DNA of 64,000 bases from Promerops cafer (lineage: Eukaryota; Chordata; Aves; Passeriformes; Nectariniidae), in contig VZSE01015197.1 in assembly GCA_013398275.1 (NCBI GenBank), positions 525,383 through 589,382 on the forward strand. The letters run 5' to 3'. The position numbers were made by a program, and so were the translations under genes. Shown here piece by piece: positions 11,525-22,470 of this stretch. Under the pieces are notes generated by a model, which saw only the letters and a program-made list of their open reading frames with translations, had not been told where the DNA came from and ran no database searches. Each line of letters opens with the position of its first letter. The first letter of the stretch is position 1.

Positions 11525-12105
11525 TGTCATGGTTGAACCCCAGTTGGAAATTTGGCATGAAACAGCTGCTCACTCACTCCCCACCTCCACTGGTATAGGA
11601 GGAAGAATTGACGAAAATAGTAGAATTCATGGGTTGAGATAAAGACAGTTTAATAGATAAAGCAAAAGCCACACACACAAGCAAAGCAGCACAAGGAATT
11701 CATTCACCACTTCCCATTGCCAGGTAGGAGTTCGGTCACCTCCAGGACAGCAGGGCTCTGTCACAGGTAGCAGTGACTTAGGAAGATAAATGCCATCACT
11801 CCAAAAGTTGCCCCTTCCTTCTCCTTCCTGCAGCTGAGCATGACACCATGTGGTATGGAGTATCCTTGGGGTCAGTTGGGGTCAGCTGTCCTAGCTGTGT
11901 CCCCTCCCAACTCCTTGTGCAGCCCCAGCCTCCTTGCTGGTCAGGGCTAATGAGGAGCAGAAAAGGCTGTGACTGTCTAAGAACTGCTCAGCAATAATGA
12001 AAACATTCCTGTGTTATCAGCACTGTTTTCAGCACAAACACAAAACTCAGCCCCATATGACCTATTAAGAAGAAAATTAACTCTATCCAAATCATAACCA
12101 GCACA
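11525..12105 (-). mobile_element. Avian ERV solo LTR family B, full-length, minus orientation
   Basis: On the plus strand the element starts TGTCATGGTTGAACCCCAG and ends AACCAGCACA, so it has TG...CA termini. In between lie blocks that I recall from a widespread bird LTR: GACAGTTTAATAGATAAAGC (the complement gives the polyadenylation region), CAAGGAATTCATTCACCACT, AGCATGAC followed by TATGGAGTATCC, and AAGAAAATTAACTCTATCC. The direction of transcription is inferred to be minus. The family normally has a TATATAAAG box next to the AGCATGAC block, and here the corresponding bases appear to be deleted. The five bases on either side (GAAAG and GAGTG) agree at only three positions, so no clear target duplication remains. 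No internal viral sequence adjoins it. Confidence 0.85.
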
Positions 12106-13564
12106 GAGTGTAAACTTCCTCAAGATAAAGATTTTAAAATATTCTATTTCCTGCCTCAGAGATTCATTTTTTCAGCCCCTTTGGGTGCAGTGATGTTTGC
12201 TCACTTTTTCAAATGCTGTAACTTGCTGCATTCAGGTCAGGATCTTGAATGGATGAAAGTCTTTTCTGAAATCCTTTAAGCATCTGAACTTTAGAGAAGG
12301 ATGAATCTTAGGATATAAGCCTGTTCATATTTTCTACTGAATGGTTTTTCACTACTCAGCTCAACATTCTGAGTCAACCAAACTACTTAAGAAGCTGAGG
12401 TACACTATGCAGAAATAAAATCTCCAAAACTAATTTATTGCAATACTTACCCCTTAGGCATCAGATTTTATTGGACCTAGGCTTAGCTCACTTTTTTTCA
12501 TTTTGCTGTTTTTGCTAATTAAGCATTTGATATGTTTGTCAAGTGTTAATGATGAAATCAGCATTTTGATCATGTCTGAAGGCGTTTTTAAAGGCATAGA
12601 AATAGAAATTATGGACTGAAACGCTCTGACAGCATTGTGTAAGATCAAACAATGCTAGCTGTCCCTTTTGTCTTTATTGCCTGAAAATCCAGTTACTGCA
12701 GATGATATTTTCCTCAAACATCCCTTTAGAGGAAGATGAATTCTACGTTTTCCCTGCATATTGGGGATCCTGACTCCTTCCATCAAGCACTCTTTTTAGA
12801 TTTACTGTTTATTTGACCTTGAAAATATGAATCCATAACTGGATGCATGGAATGACTGCATATTGCTTACAAGATCCTGAAAGCCAGAAAAATAAATTCC
12901 TCTTAACTAAACAGATCATCTTTCCATCTATCTCTTCTTCTGTTTAGTTACTTCACATGGTTAGAAGAATTTAGGATGATTTATGAAAAAAAAATAAAAA
13001 AACCCAAAAGAAAAAGAAAAGCCCTAGAACCAGTTTTGTGGGGAAAAAAAAATAATTAATTTTTATTTTTCTAATGACAGTCAGAAGCCAGATTCATGCC
13101 GTAAATGAGCATTAATTGAAAACAAACCCCAGGACTTCCAATTGTTCCAACTGCTGGTTCCTTCAGATGTTTTTTTCCCTCCATTTGCAATAATTTTTCC
13201 ACTTAATCTTATTAAATGTATGAAATCTCCTGTCCAAGAAAGCCACCCACCTGTCTTCTTCTCTTCAGGACACAGTTTACATTTTACAGCTCTTCAATGA
13301 ATGAGAATTTCATATTGCATGGGGTGCTAGGAGGGGCAATTTAACTCATTTGTGTGTAGTGAAGAGGTAAAATATAAAGAGCCTGTGTTTTGTACATTCT
13401 CAAATGCTGCTGTATCCACAAGTGATTCCAGTCCAGAAGGCTGAAGATTCCTCCTTGATATGTAGGTATTTGTTTACATATTTATATTATAACATCTTGA
13501 TGTCACTGCTTATGTTCTGGAAGCTGATTCCAGAGGGACACTTTCAGGGCAGGCCATGTCCAAT
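12106..13564. other. Unique AT-rich DNA
   Basis: No gene recognised. A short segment at about 12175-12235 has an acceptor-like TTTTTTCAG and a donor-like GTCAGG around an open frame, too short to trust. A/T homopolymer runs lie around 12986-13050. Confidence 0.55.
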
Positions 13565-14260
13565 TATTTCCCTGCTCCAGTATGGGGTTCCTCCTACAGA
13601 AGACAGCCCACCATGAACTTCTCCCATGTGAGTCCTTTCCATGGGATGCAGTTAACAAATCAGAGTGGGCCCCTTCCATGGGGGTAACAAGTCCTGCCAG
13701 GATCCTGCTCTAGCACAGGGTCCTCTCTCCACGGAGCCACAGGTCCTGCCAGGATCCTGCTTCAGGGCAGGCTTCCCATGGGGTTATAGACTCCATTAAA
13801 CATCTTCCTACTCCAGAGGTCCTCCACAGGCTGTAGATGGATCTTTGCTTCTCTGTGGATCTCCATGGGCTGCAGGGGCACAGCTGCCTCACCATGGGCT
13901 GCCCCACGGGCTGCAGGGGAATCTCTGCTCTTGCTCCCGGAGCCCACCTCCTCCTCCTCCTCCTCCTCCTCCTCCTCCTTCACTGACCCTGGTGTCTCTG
14001 CAGACTTGTTTCTCCCACATATTCTCACTCCTCTCTGTATTCTCCAGAGGCTTTTACTGTTGCACAGCAGTTTTTTCCCCTTCTTAAATACATCATCCCA
14101 GAAGTACTACCACTGTTACTGATGGGTTTGGCCTTGGCCAGTGGTTTGTCCGTCTTGGAGCCACTTGGCATTGGCTCTGTTGGACATGGAGGAAGTTTCT
14201 GGAAGCTTCTCACAGATGCCACCTGTAGACCCTCCCCCACGACCATAACTTTGTAACACA
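13565..14260 (-). mobile_element. Avian ERV LTR family A, partial copy, minus orientation
   Basis: On the plus strand this reads as the reverse complement of the family also seen at 10253-10985. It shows CTGCTCCAGTATGGGG, GTGAGTCCTTTCCATGGG, CCATGGGCTGCAGGGG and CACATATTCTCACTCC, ending near GCCACCTGTAGACC and a degraded terminus (TAACACA at about 14260). The part of the LTR corresponding to its 3' end is missing at the left. A CTC trinucleotide run has grown inside the GGAGGAGG segment of the family. The TATA-like region is present as its complement (CTTAAATA at about 14083-14090). The poly-Pro, poly-Ser and poly-Glu ORFs here come from the CTC run and are not genes. Confidence 0.85.
13947..13979. 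repeat. (CTC)n trinucleotide microsatellite, about 11 units
   Basis: A perfect or near-perfect CTC run inside the LTR. It probably expanded from the GGAGGAGG seed that the other copies carry in short form (10557-10566 on the plus strand). Confidence 0.9.
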
Positions 14261-17200
14261 AACCCCAAACAGCAAGGCAGTGGGATAATTTCATTAAGTA
14301 GATTTTTAATATATGTATTTTTTACTAATTATGGGCTGGTAGTCCCTTTATTAAAACATATATTTTAAACTAAGAAATCACTCTCTTGAAAGCCTACTTG
14401 ATTCCACAATCTCAATTAAAGACAAAGATGGATTTGGGGAAAGGAAAAATAGTAGTCTTAATTGGGAAATGAAATAGTATCAGTGATGATACTAATGCAA
14501 AGTTACACAAAATTTTCCCCATTTTTTAGATATAGCAGAACAATATTGGGAAAATTCTCTCCTCTCAAAACTTTAGAGATAAAATAGTATATTCAATTTT
14601 TTTTTTTTAAGTTGTTTCAAAACACACTTAAAACAACAATAAATAGTGTCTTGGAGCTTCTCTGTTATTTACTTTTCCCTCTATAATGGAAAATATATGG
14701 GAACTTGCAACTGTACATTACTTCAGCCGGCTGCAGTAGAAATTTTTCCAAGGCTCATGTGCAAATTCTGAGGGTAGAGTTATGCCATGCAAAGAGAACC
14801 TTAAGCTCCTTTAAGTATTTTAATAAAATTAGAGCAAGGTTATTATTAAACATGTGTTATGGAAGAAAAATAAGCTGCTGCTTTGCTGCTTGAAATTATT
14901 CAGTCAATCAGTTTTGGGCCTGAAATCCGTTCTGATTTCCCATTTCCCACACAATGTATGAGAAACTCAAAAGTATTCAGGAAGTACATTAGTATATTGG
15001 AAAAGTACTTTAAATTGGCTAGAAGCCTAGAATTCTGCATCCTCTAGAGGTCAAGTCTTCCAGTTCATCATGAAAAATGCCTGGGAATAGTTTAAAGCTT
15101 GATACAATGTGGTACTTTAAAAATGAGAAAACATTTCATAATAAAAGGACAACATTACAATTTTATGTCTTGCTAATGTTGCAGAAGATATTCAAATGAT
15201 AGTCAGTTAAGGAAATTAAATTATTCATTAACTGAATGGATGGGTATAATTCTAAGACTGCAAAACTACAATTGCTTTATCATTTCATCTGTATTTAATA
15301 TCCATAGCTTAGTGAAAAAAGACTGACCATAAATATAAAACTAAGGAAGGCTAATGTCTAAGTACAGTGTGTATTTGAAAGGAGGACCAGAATGACTTCA
15401 TGTCACTGATATTCTCTTTTTCTGTATTGCATGAAATCAATTCAACCTAAAATATAAAATATGCACAACCCTCTAACAACAGCAAAAGTGCAGATGAATT
15501 TTTCTTACAATAAAAATATGATCTGAAAAAACTCTAAGACAGCCTCACAATAGCAACTCTGACGAAGTTAATGTCACTGTGACTGTTTTCCCTTGACTAC
15601 CTAATGAACTTTAAGTGCAAATATGCAAAAACATAACATTATTTTTAACATGTTCTGCCAGAAGAAATGGGAATTTATTTACTACTCAATGCTCACAGGT
15701 AATTTCACTTGTCTACAGGCATCTTCAATGTCAGAGTAAGATGCTGTATATGGAAAAGTGTGTTTGCTTGAGGTAAGGTTGGAAACAGATCATCATGTAA
15801 CCCCTTTATACTTTTACATTTTGTCCTTCGTATGACAGATGGAAACAAAATTTTTTTGTGCCAGCAATAATATTCTTCCTTGTTAGGAAGAAAATAGTAT
15901 TTTTTTCAACACAAGAATACATCTGTCTGAAGCAATTAACAAAATTTGAATGACTAAACTGTAGTATCTCATAATGTTCACTCTGAACTGAGAATATTAG
16001 TGTGTTTTATTAGCATTTCTTTAGGGTCATGTACAGCCATTTCTCAGCTTTTTTATCCATTCCAGAGAAGATATCTAATTGCCAAATATAAAGAACATTT
16101 GGATAAGACCTAACCTTGAAGATGCAATCTGAGCCTGAATTTTAAAAAATTTGATTGCAAATTAGGTAGACTGATCTAACTCACTTACACAAAAAATAAA
16201 CTATTTAATATTCATTGTATAAAATCCTTAGTGAGAGAAAATTATTTTTCCTGCTATCTTGATTGGAAGTGCAAATAAAGATGTATAATTTTTGTGATAA
16301 GCATATATAAAGACCAGAATTTAAAATATTTTATTTTGGTTACTCAGTACCAGAGCAAGAAGCTGCAACATGAAGTTGTAAATCTAACATCTCTCATCAT
16401 TATTAGATTTCAAATTATAGTCAAAAGAGAGATAGGATGGCTGGTAATGGTACAAATTTTTTAATGAGCAATGGTCAAGATGTGTTTTTTATGTATTAAA
16501 TAACACTGTCAGGCTGACTGACAGTATCATGCTGATTGGTTAAGTTCCAGGCAGGGTCACAGAGTAGGACTGATACACACATTAGCATGATCAGCAGTGT
16601 CACATACAGAGGGACTAATAAGGGGTATGTCTCACTGTGAACACTTAGATAGATTGTTCATAATTAGGTGAGATGATATTTTCAGTGGAACTTGCTCCTT
16701 TAAAAGGAAGCATTTATTATAAAATATTCTAAACATTCTGACTTTCAAATACTTTAATGCCAGCTAATCAGTAGGGGTCTTTTTTTATGGTGAATGACCT
16801 CTTTTTCCTGTCTGGATTTTTTTTAATCTACATTCACATTTCCCATTTTCTTCCAGAGGAAAAGCACTGATTGATGCATCAAATAAGCTAATCAAAGAGA
16901 AGAAAATCTTGCCACATTTAAGTAGCTTGACTGATATACAAGTTAGAATTTCACTACTACTCCTTCTGAGTAATTCCATAAGTAGGCAATTTCAGAAATG
17001 ATTAAGAGAGAGGTCTTAAAACATTTGTCACAGAATAACTGGCTGAATCATTACTGTTCTTCTCAACTCTTCCCTTCTAGTATTTTATCACACTACAGTG
17101 CAGTCTAAAAGTTCATGCAAGTTTATAATCACATCTTAGCCCTAGTACTTGCTAGGAGAGACTGCAGACAACTTCTGAGATGTTATACACAAGGCATGGC

Positions 17201-17509
17201 ACAATTTTTCCAAGGCTGCATTCCAGCCAAGAGTGGAATCTCCAACAGAAATGTGTGTTTTTCAAAACCAAATCAAGTTTTTCATAAAATAGGTTCTGCA
17301 ATACTTCTTAGAAATAGAAATTTTTGTCTTTAAATAATAGCAGCACCAGTTGAGAGAAACAAAATATTTGTAAAGAAGGGCCCTAAAAAAATAAAGGAAA
17401 ATAAAAAATATCTCAGTGACAAAGAGATGTTTCATCTACAACATTATTTTTTTTCTCTAGACAAATACAGTAACTAGCACTCAAATACTTACCACAGGGC
17501 TATATCAGC

Positions 17510-17513
<4 letters not shown>
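14261..17513. other. Unique AT-rich DNA
   Basis: No gene or transposon recognised in about 3.2 kb. A short perfect inverted repeat lies at 16505-16525 (8-base arms ACTGTCAG, 5-base loop). Several 60- to 70-codon ORFs look like chance. Confidence 0.6.
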
Positions 17514-17546
<33 letters not shown>

Positions 17547-17554
17547 TTTTTTTT
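17514..17554. repeat. A29 followed directly by T12
   Basis: A run of 29 A is followed without interruption by 12 T, giving a self-complementary 24-base core. It could be the fused tails of two insertions, but no retrocopy was recognised on either side. Homopolymer length here is likely to vary and to be error-prone in assembly. Confidence 0.85.
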
Positions 17555-19803
17555 CTCTTTTATTAGACTATTTCAAGCCTCAAATAAATCTTTTCCTAAA
17601 TTAATCTGGACTTTGTTCTGACAGTTCTAATCTAAGAAGATGGCTCTAAAAGTTCTGGAGTATTTTAATGAAGGGGAAAATGTCTACAGTAAAGCCCTTG
17701 AGACTTCTGAGAGAGAATTTCAGTCTTACAAAGTGATAAGAATAATGAGAAAGGATGACAAAAAAAATCTAAAATCAGATTTTAGGAAAATGTAAATCAG
17801 AATGTATTCTATTTTAGTATTGCCTTAAGGTTTATATCTAGAATGTTCATGTTTAATATAAAATAGAAATGTTAAACCACAAAACAAAAATTATCAAACC
17901 TCTTTCTGTTGATAGTCAAAAGAAAAGAGTTCAGATTTTGGTGTAATCTGTCTTTTCAACGTGGATACTTTATGTTAGAAAGCAATCATGCTGATTATCA
18001 TCAACGCATTATATTCTGGATTAAAATTTTTGGGTTTAGTTTCTCATCTGAGAAATACTTTGAATCAATCAAAGTTGATTAATGAATAGCAGAAACTGAA
18101 TAAAGCTAAGTGTATAATAGAAATCAGATACAAGAGCCTTTCATCATTATAATGATACTTTATTTAGAAATCTATCTTTAGTATTGCTGTATCAAAGTCC
18201 TCAGGCAAGGTTGATATGAAAATTTACTTGGGATGAACAGAATTTCCAGCTAATGTCTGGAAATCAGCTAGAGAACATTTATGTTCAGGTCCCACATATT
18301 AACTGAGAGCTGAAGTGAAAAGCAAGTAAGTCCGGGCTAATCACCTGAAAAAAATTACCATCTTTTTACTTAGATAAGAGATGCTTGAAATGAAAGCTAA
18401 AAATACATCCTTGCAATCAATTTACAAGGTGAAAAACACATTTGGTATCTGTAAGACAACCCTCTTTTCTTCTTTAGGAATTAAAAACAATTAAGAAACT
18501 ATTGTTTCCTGATGAAAACAAGATTAAAATATTAAAATAAATTTAGAGGCTAATGAAGAAAAAATTATGTATAGGTATATGTTTTACAGTTAAATTAGTG
18601 GAAACATATAATAATCTTACTGAAATCCTACTTCTATATTGATATAAGAAATCTACTTTTTAATGCAAATTGGAATTTATAAATTGCTAAATCCTGCATG
18701 ACAATATTAAAGAATTGAAAATTTATAGATATTAAATAAGTCAGTTCTGGTTTTCAGCCCAGGCACTTTCACCACGGAGTATGAAAGCCATAAAAATTGC
18801 TCACACAATGAAAAGAGAAATCCACTGAAATAAAGCTTATGCTGAGAGCAGACACCCTTAAAAACACTCTTATTTTTTCAACATTCTTCTCAGCTTTAAA
18901 CCAACATACCCAGTTCTGCCTTCTTTTTATCTGATAAAGTAATTATATTAAGGATATTGTAATTGTTATCATTTTACAATCAGGATAAGATTATTAGCCA
19001 ATATTTCAAATGTGATATTTTAGAAAATACAGCAAGATCTGTAGGGAACAAATGCCAAAGAACCATATTTGCAAGACTTAAGTAATTCATTTAATGCACT
19101 AGTTTTATTTATTCAATATAGACTTGAAATTTATTTACAAACAGAAATTATATTTGGTTTTCATTCGTAGAGTTATGCATATAAGAGAGGCTGCTCTATT
19201 GGTCTTCTAGTTAGGCTGCACTTCTATACCTCATTTTGCAATCATCTCTGACTTGATGTCCATTGATTTGTGATTCCTTATGGGTAAAATGAAAATGGAA
19301 GATGCAATGCAGGAGTCCATCTTAATAGACTGTAGATGCAAAAGGGTATTTAAACTAAAACTGATCCGAATTTAAAAACCCTGAAATGCATACATTACAA
19401 ATTCAAGGAACTCAACTAATGTGAAAGAAAGATATGATTTCCAGTTCAAATTCGAACTTTTTTCTTGAATACGGAATTTTCCTATTCCATCTCTGTGATT
19501 CACATCATACAAACTGAGACCTATAAACAGGTTTCCTTTCAGAGGAAAGTAAACTGGAAGATACATCACAGAAATTAATTTATTGTGCTTCAGCTCCTGG
19601 TAAATCCAACAGGCTAGACTAGGTTATAATAGATCTGAAGTGAAATCTCCAACTAGTACTGCGGATTTTGTGTCCTCAACACCAACAGCTTCACTCTACA
19701 GTTTTGCTCCTGTTACTCTCCAATATTTATTAGAAGGATGCAGTCAGAGTCACAAATATCCCTTTCTTTCATTCTTATGAACCAAGAACCTCTGCCATCT
19801 GCT
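17555..19803. other. Unique AT-rich DNA
   Basis: Nothing recognised except a small perfect inverted repeat (18242-18264, 8-base arms ATTTCCAG). Confidence 0.6.
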
Positions 19804-19930
19804 ATCACAGATCACAGAATCCATTTGGTTGGAAAAAACCTTTGAGGTCAAGTCCAGCCTATGTCTTAATGCAACCTTGTCAGCTAGACCATGGCACTAA
19901 GTGCCGGATCCTGTCTTTTCTTGATGCCAT
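19804..19930 (-). mobile_element. Decayed CR1 3' end, minus orientation
   Basis: The plus strand shows ATCACAGAATCCATTTGGTT, then GGAAAAAACCTTTGAGGTCA, TAGACCATGGCACTAAGTGCC and TCTTTTCTTGA. These match, with substitutions, the reverse complement of a bird CR1 3' end (GGAAAAGACC, AGTCCAACC, ACCATGTCCCTAAGTGCC). It is about 125 bases long, heavily truncated, and older-looking than the copy at 26 kb. Confidence 0.8.
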
Positions 19931-20375
19931 CAGAATTACTTGAGGTTTTTCGCTTCTTATTAACACTGACTTCAAAAATTGCAACTTTAGAGATTATAGA
20001 GAGTAGCAAACAAAAATAAACGTGCACTGATGCCAAATAAACAAACAATTTTGCTTTTGACATTAAGCTTAAGTGATTAACAACTTTTCCACAGCCAGAA
20101 ATCTCCAGTCTTTCAATTACTTCTCCTTTTGAAAGTTTAATCAGCACAATTTTTGCTACTTACTTCTAGTCAAGTTTTAAAATAACCCAAACCCATCAAA
20201 AGACAATGCTTTCAGAATGGTAAAAACGTAAAAGTCAAGATGAAGTAGCATCTAGTTAAAGAGGTGACACCAGCCCCTAAAAGCTGGTAACATTACGTAG
20301 AACATTTCAGTTTACATTTTTGCAAAGAAATGTAAATAATAGCTCCAACTTCAGTTTTATCAAGTGCCTTCTTGA
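19931..20375. other. Unique AT-rich DNA
   Basis: About 445 bases with no recognised repeat. A minus-strand ORF ending in the CR1 (19884-20147) has an ordinary-looking peptide but no convincing acceptor, so it is not called. Confidence 0.5.
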
Positions 20376-20551
20376 TGTGGTGCGCCTGCTGCTTGTGGCC
20401 CGGCCTGCAGCAGGTGCGGGGGCAACACTCCCCTGGGTCCGAAAGGGGCTCTCGGGAGCTCTCTGGTCCCGGGAGTACGGTGGCGTTCCGGTGAGTTTGG
20501 CGTAAATAATAAAAGGAGAGACGGGTGCAGTTGGAGGGGAAGAACTTAAGA

Positions 20552-20557
20552 TTTAAT
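20552..20557 (-). promoter_or_regulatory. LTR polyadenylation signal ATTAAA
   Basis: ATTAAA on the minus strand lies downstream of the TATA box within the solo LTR. It marks the probable end of the R region. Confidence 0.5.
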
Positions 20558-20628
20558 GAGGAAATAAATAAAAGGCACACAAGGGTGCAACAGAAAACAT
20601 ACAACTAAAGAGGTGCTCCAAAAGAGCC

Positions 20629-20648
20629 CCAACACACACACACACACC
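20629..20648. repeat. Short (CA)n run
   Basis: About nine CA units inside the solo LTR, just downstream of its TATA box in minus-strand direction. Confidence 0.85.
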
Positions 20649-20667
20649 ACTGTGGCAGGGCACACAC

Positions 20668-20675
20668 TTATATAG
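20668..20675 (-). promoter_or_regulatory. TATA box of the solo LTR
   Basis: CTATATAA on the minus strand, with a CCAAT-type element about 35 bases upstream. The spacing and position within the LTR fit a retroviral U3 promoter. The motif looks intact, unlike in the other LTRs of this window. Confidence 0.6.
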
Positions 20676-21624
20676 TCTTGGTTGGAATGTTCCAGAAGGG
20701 TTCCGGCCAATCACAGGATGATACTCAGTGCTTATCTACATAGCCACTCCCGGCCAGTCCCATAGTCCTTTGCAAGTCCTTAATGTCCTCACCATAACTT
20801 AAAAATATGCTGTTCACTGTGGCTCTTAGCTTTCTGTGTCTTGACACTGATGGTACTCGTGGCTACCCTGCAGTCTGATGACCGTGGACAATTCAGAGCT
20901 TGTCCCCGCTGGGACAGTCTCATCACACCTTCTGCCTGCTTGAAGCCTTTATTTAACATTTGCCAAATGTAACTTCTTGCCCTGTGGGTTTTGTGCTTAC
21001 AGGATGCTCTCTGGAATTATATGAGAATACTTTTTTCGCAGATGCCTGGTTTGTTACAGTGATACAAATGCAAAGCAATTTCTATCCTCATTGACTTTTA
21101 CCATTGATAACACCTACTTATTTTATACTCTACGACAGCAGTTTTATTTTATAATTGTGTTCCTAATGATGAATTGGACAATTACGTCCTGAACAATTTG
21201 TATTATTTTAGTCCTGAGTCACATTCCAGAAAAGCAAGGTCAAGCACTAACCCTCAAATCATGAAAAGAAACAGCTGAGGATGAAAGTCCATTTGAAAGC
21301 ACAAACCTTAGGCTAACATATTCGTTTCCCCTCAAAGGAAGTTTTATGGATTTGAAAATTGCTGTGTAGCAGTGTCTAGTTGCTTGTAAATCCAAGCCTC
21401 AGAGACAAGGCATGTCAAAGAAAAGGAATTTCCAATATGGGGACAATAAGTAGATGTCAGGCTGTGCCTTTTTTTATTCCCTCAAATATATTTCTAAAAG
21501 AAGATAAATCCTTTGAAGTTTAGGCTGATTTGAAAAATTAAGCTGTCAAAGTTCAAACTGCTACTTAGTTTTGCAAGCCTCACTGTTGCATAACCTCAAA
21601 TACTTTGATCTTTTTTAGCTGATT

Positions 21625-21651
21625 TACACTGGGACTTTGAGTCCCAGTGTA
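21625..21651. repeat. Perfect hairpin, 12-bp arms, 3-nt loop
   Basis: TACACTGGGACT and AGTCCCAGTGTA are exactly complementary around TTG. It is the strongest short hairpin I found in the window. It is shorter than a microRNA precursor and not flanked by an extended stem. Confidence 0.8.
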
Positions 21652-22410
21652 TTCTTTTTATATAACTAAAATGTCACACAAAAGTGCATGTTTAAAAAAA
21701 AAAAAAATTCCTAATTGCATACATACAAAAGTATGGGAAAGGTCTACATTTACACAATGTAACATTTTGCACATTTATTAATGTCTGGGTGTTTGTGCTC
21801 TGAATTATGCCCTTTTTAAGAGTTCTTCACATTACCTAAGAAAACCACATTAAGGGCTGCTCTTTCAGACAAATTGGTGTCCTGGCCATAATGGTCGTTA
21901 TAAGCATATTTTCAGTTGGATGCTCTGTGCTTCATGCACTCAAATAGAATGTTCCTAATTGCATTGTGCCCCTCATTATTAACTCTCTGCATAATTTTCT
22001 AATGGTGAAGGGAATATTTTGCCACTAAAGTGGTTGTGCATTACTGCTATGTGGTTGTGCACAATTAAACAGCTGTTGCATAAGGAATGTTGCAAAGGTG
22101 ACTGCGTTTTATTACGCTCAGTGAGTACATTTTGTTGTATGCAGCTATGATAAGGACAACCATGAGACAAATTGTGTTCATCATGTATGTCTCCTAACCT
22201 TCACTCTGCCCACCAATCCATCTCCTTAGGACTATGTCTAGTTTATGTGAACTTTCTAACAAGCCTCAAAAAAGTATTTTGGAGAGGTATTCCTGTGCAC
22301 AAAAACTTCCTCTCCATAGTTTTGTATGAGAAGAATGCTAGATAGACAAAATTCAGATGATTTTCAATCTACCTTCTGAAACCACACTAAACCAAAGGGC
22401 ATATAATTAA

Positions 22411-22470
22411 AAAACAAACAAACAAACAAACAAAAAAAAAAAAAACAACAACAACAACACCAAAAAAACC
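22411..22470. repeat. (CAAA)n / (CAA)n low-complexity tract
   Basis: Runs of CAAA, a long A stretch and CAA units, then CCAAAAAAACCCC. Simple sequence. Confidence 0.85.

Larger units (their letters stand above)
20376..21058 (-). mobile_element. CpG-rich solo LTR (family C), about 680 bp, minus orientation
   Basis: On the minus strand the element begins TGTAACAAACC and ends GCGCACCACA, giving TG...CA ends. It has the order expected of a retroviral LTR. First comes a CCAAT-type box as ATTGG (about 20707-20711 on the plus-strand map), then a TATATAA box (20668-20675), then about 115 bases further an ATTAAA polyadenylation signal, then a very GC-rich, CpG-rich tail (20376-20500). The CpG density is far above the rest of the window, which suggests a fairly recent insertion. 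Flanking bases (CTTGA and GTGAT) do not form a clean target duplication. No internal viral sequence adjoins it, so it is a solo LTR. The family is not one I can name. Confidence 0.75.

Noticed and set aside
11520..12110. Target-site duplication around the solo LTR
   Set aside because: GAAAG and GAGTG match at only three of five bases, so none is claimed. The solo LTRs at 20.4 and 45.5 kb also lack a clean duplication.
12175..12235. Plus-strand segment with TTTTTTCAG before it and GTCAGG after it
   Set aside because: Only about 60 bases, and such spacing is common by chance.
13762..14122. Poly-Glu, poly-Pro and poly-Ser ORFs
   Set aside because: Frames through the CTC microsatellite inside the LTR copy.
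16505..16525. Inverted repeat with 8-base arms (ACTGTCAG)
   Set aside because: Real but short. Several of this size are expected in 64 kb.
20293..20604. 103-codon minus-strand ORF in GC-rich DNA
   Set aside because: It lies mostly in the R/U5 part of the solo LTR, where coding is not expected.
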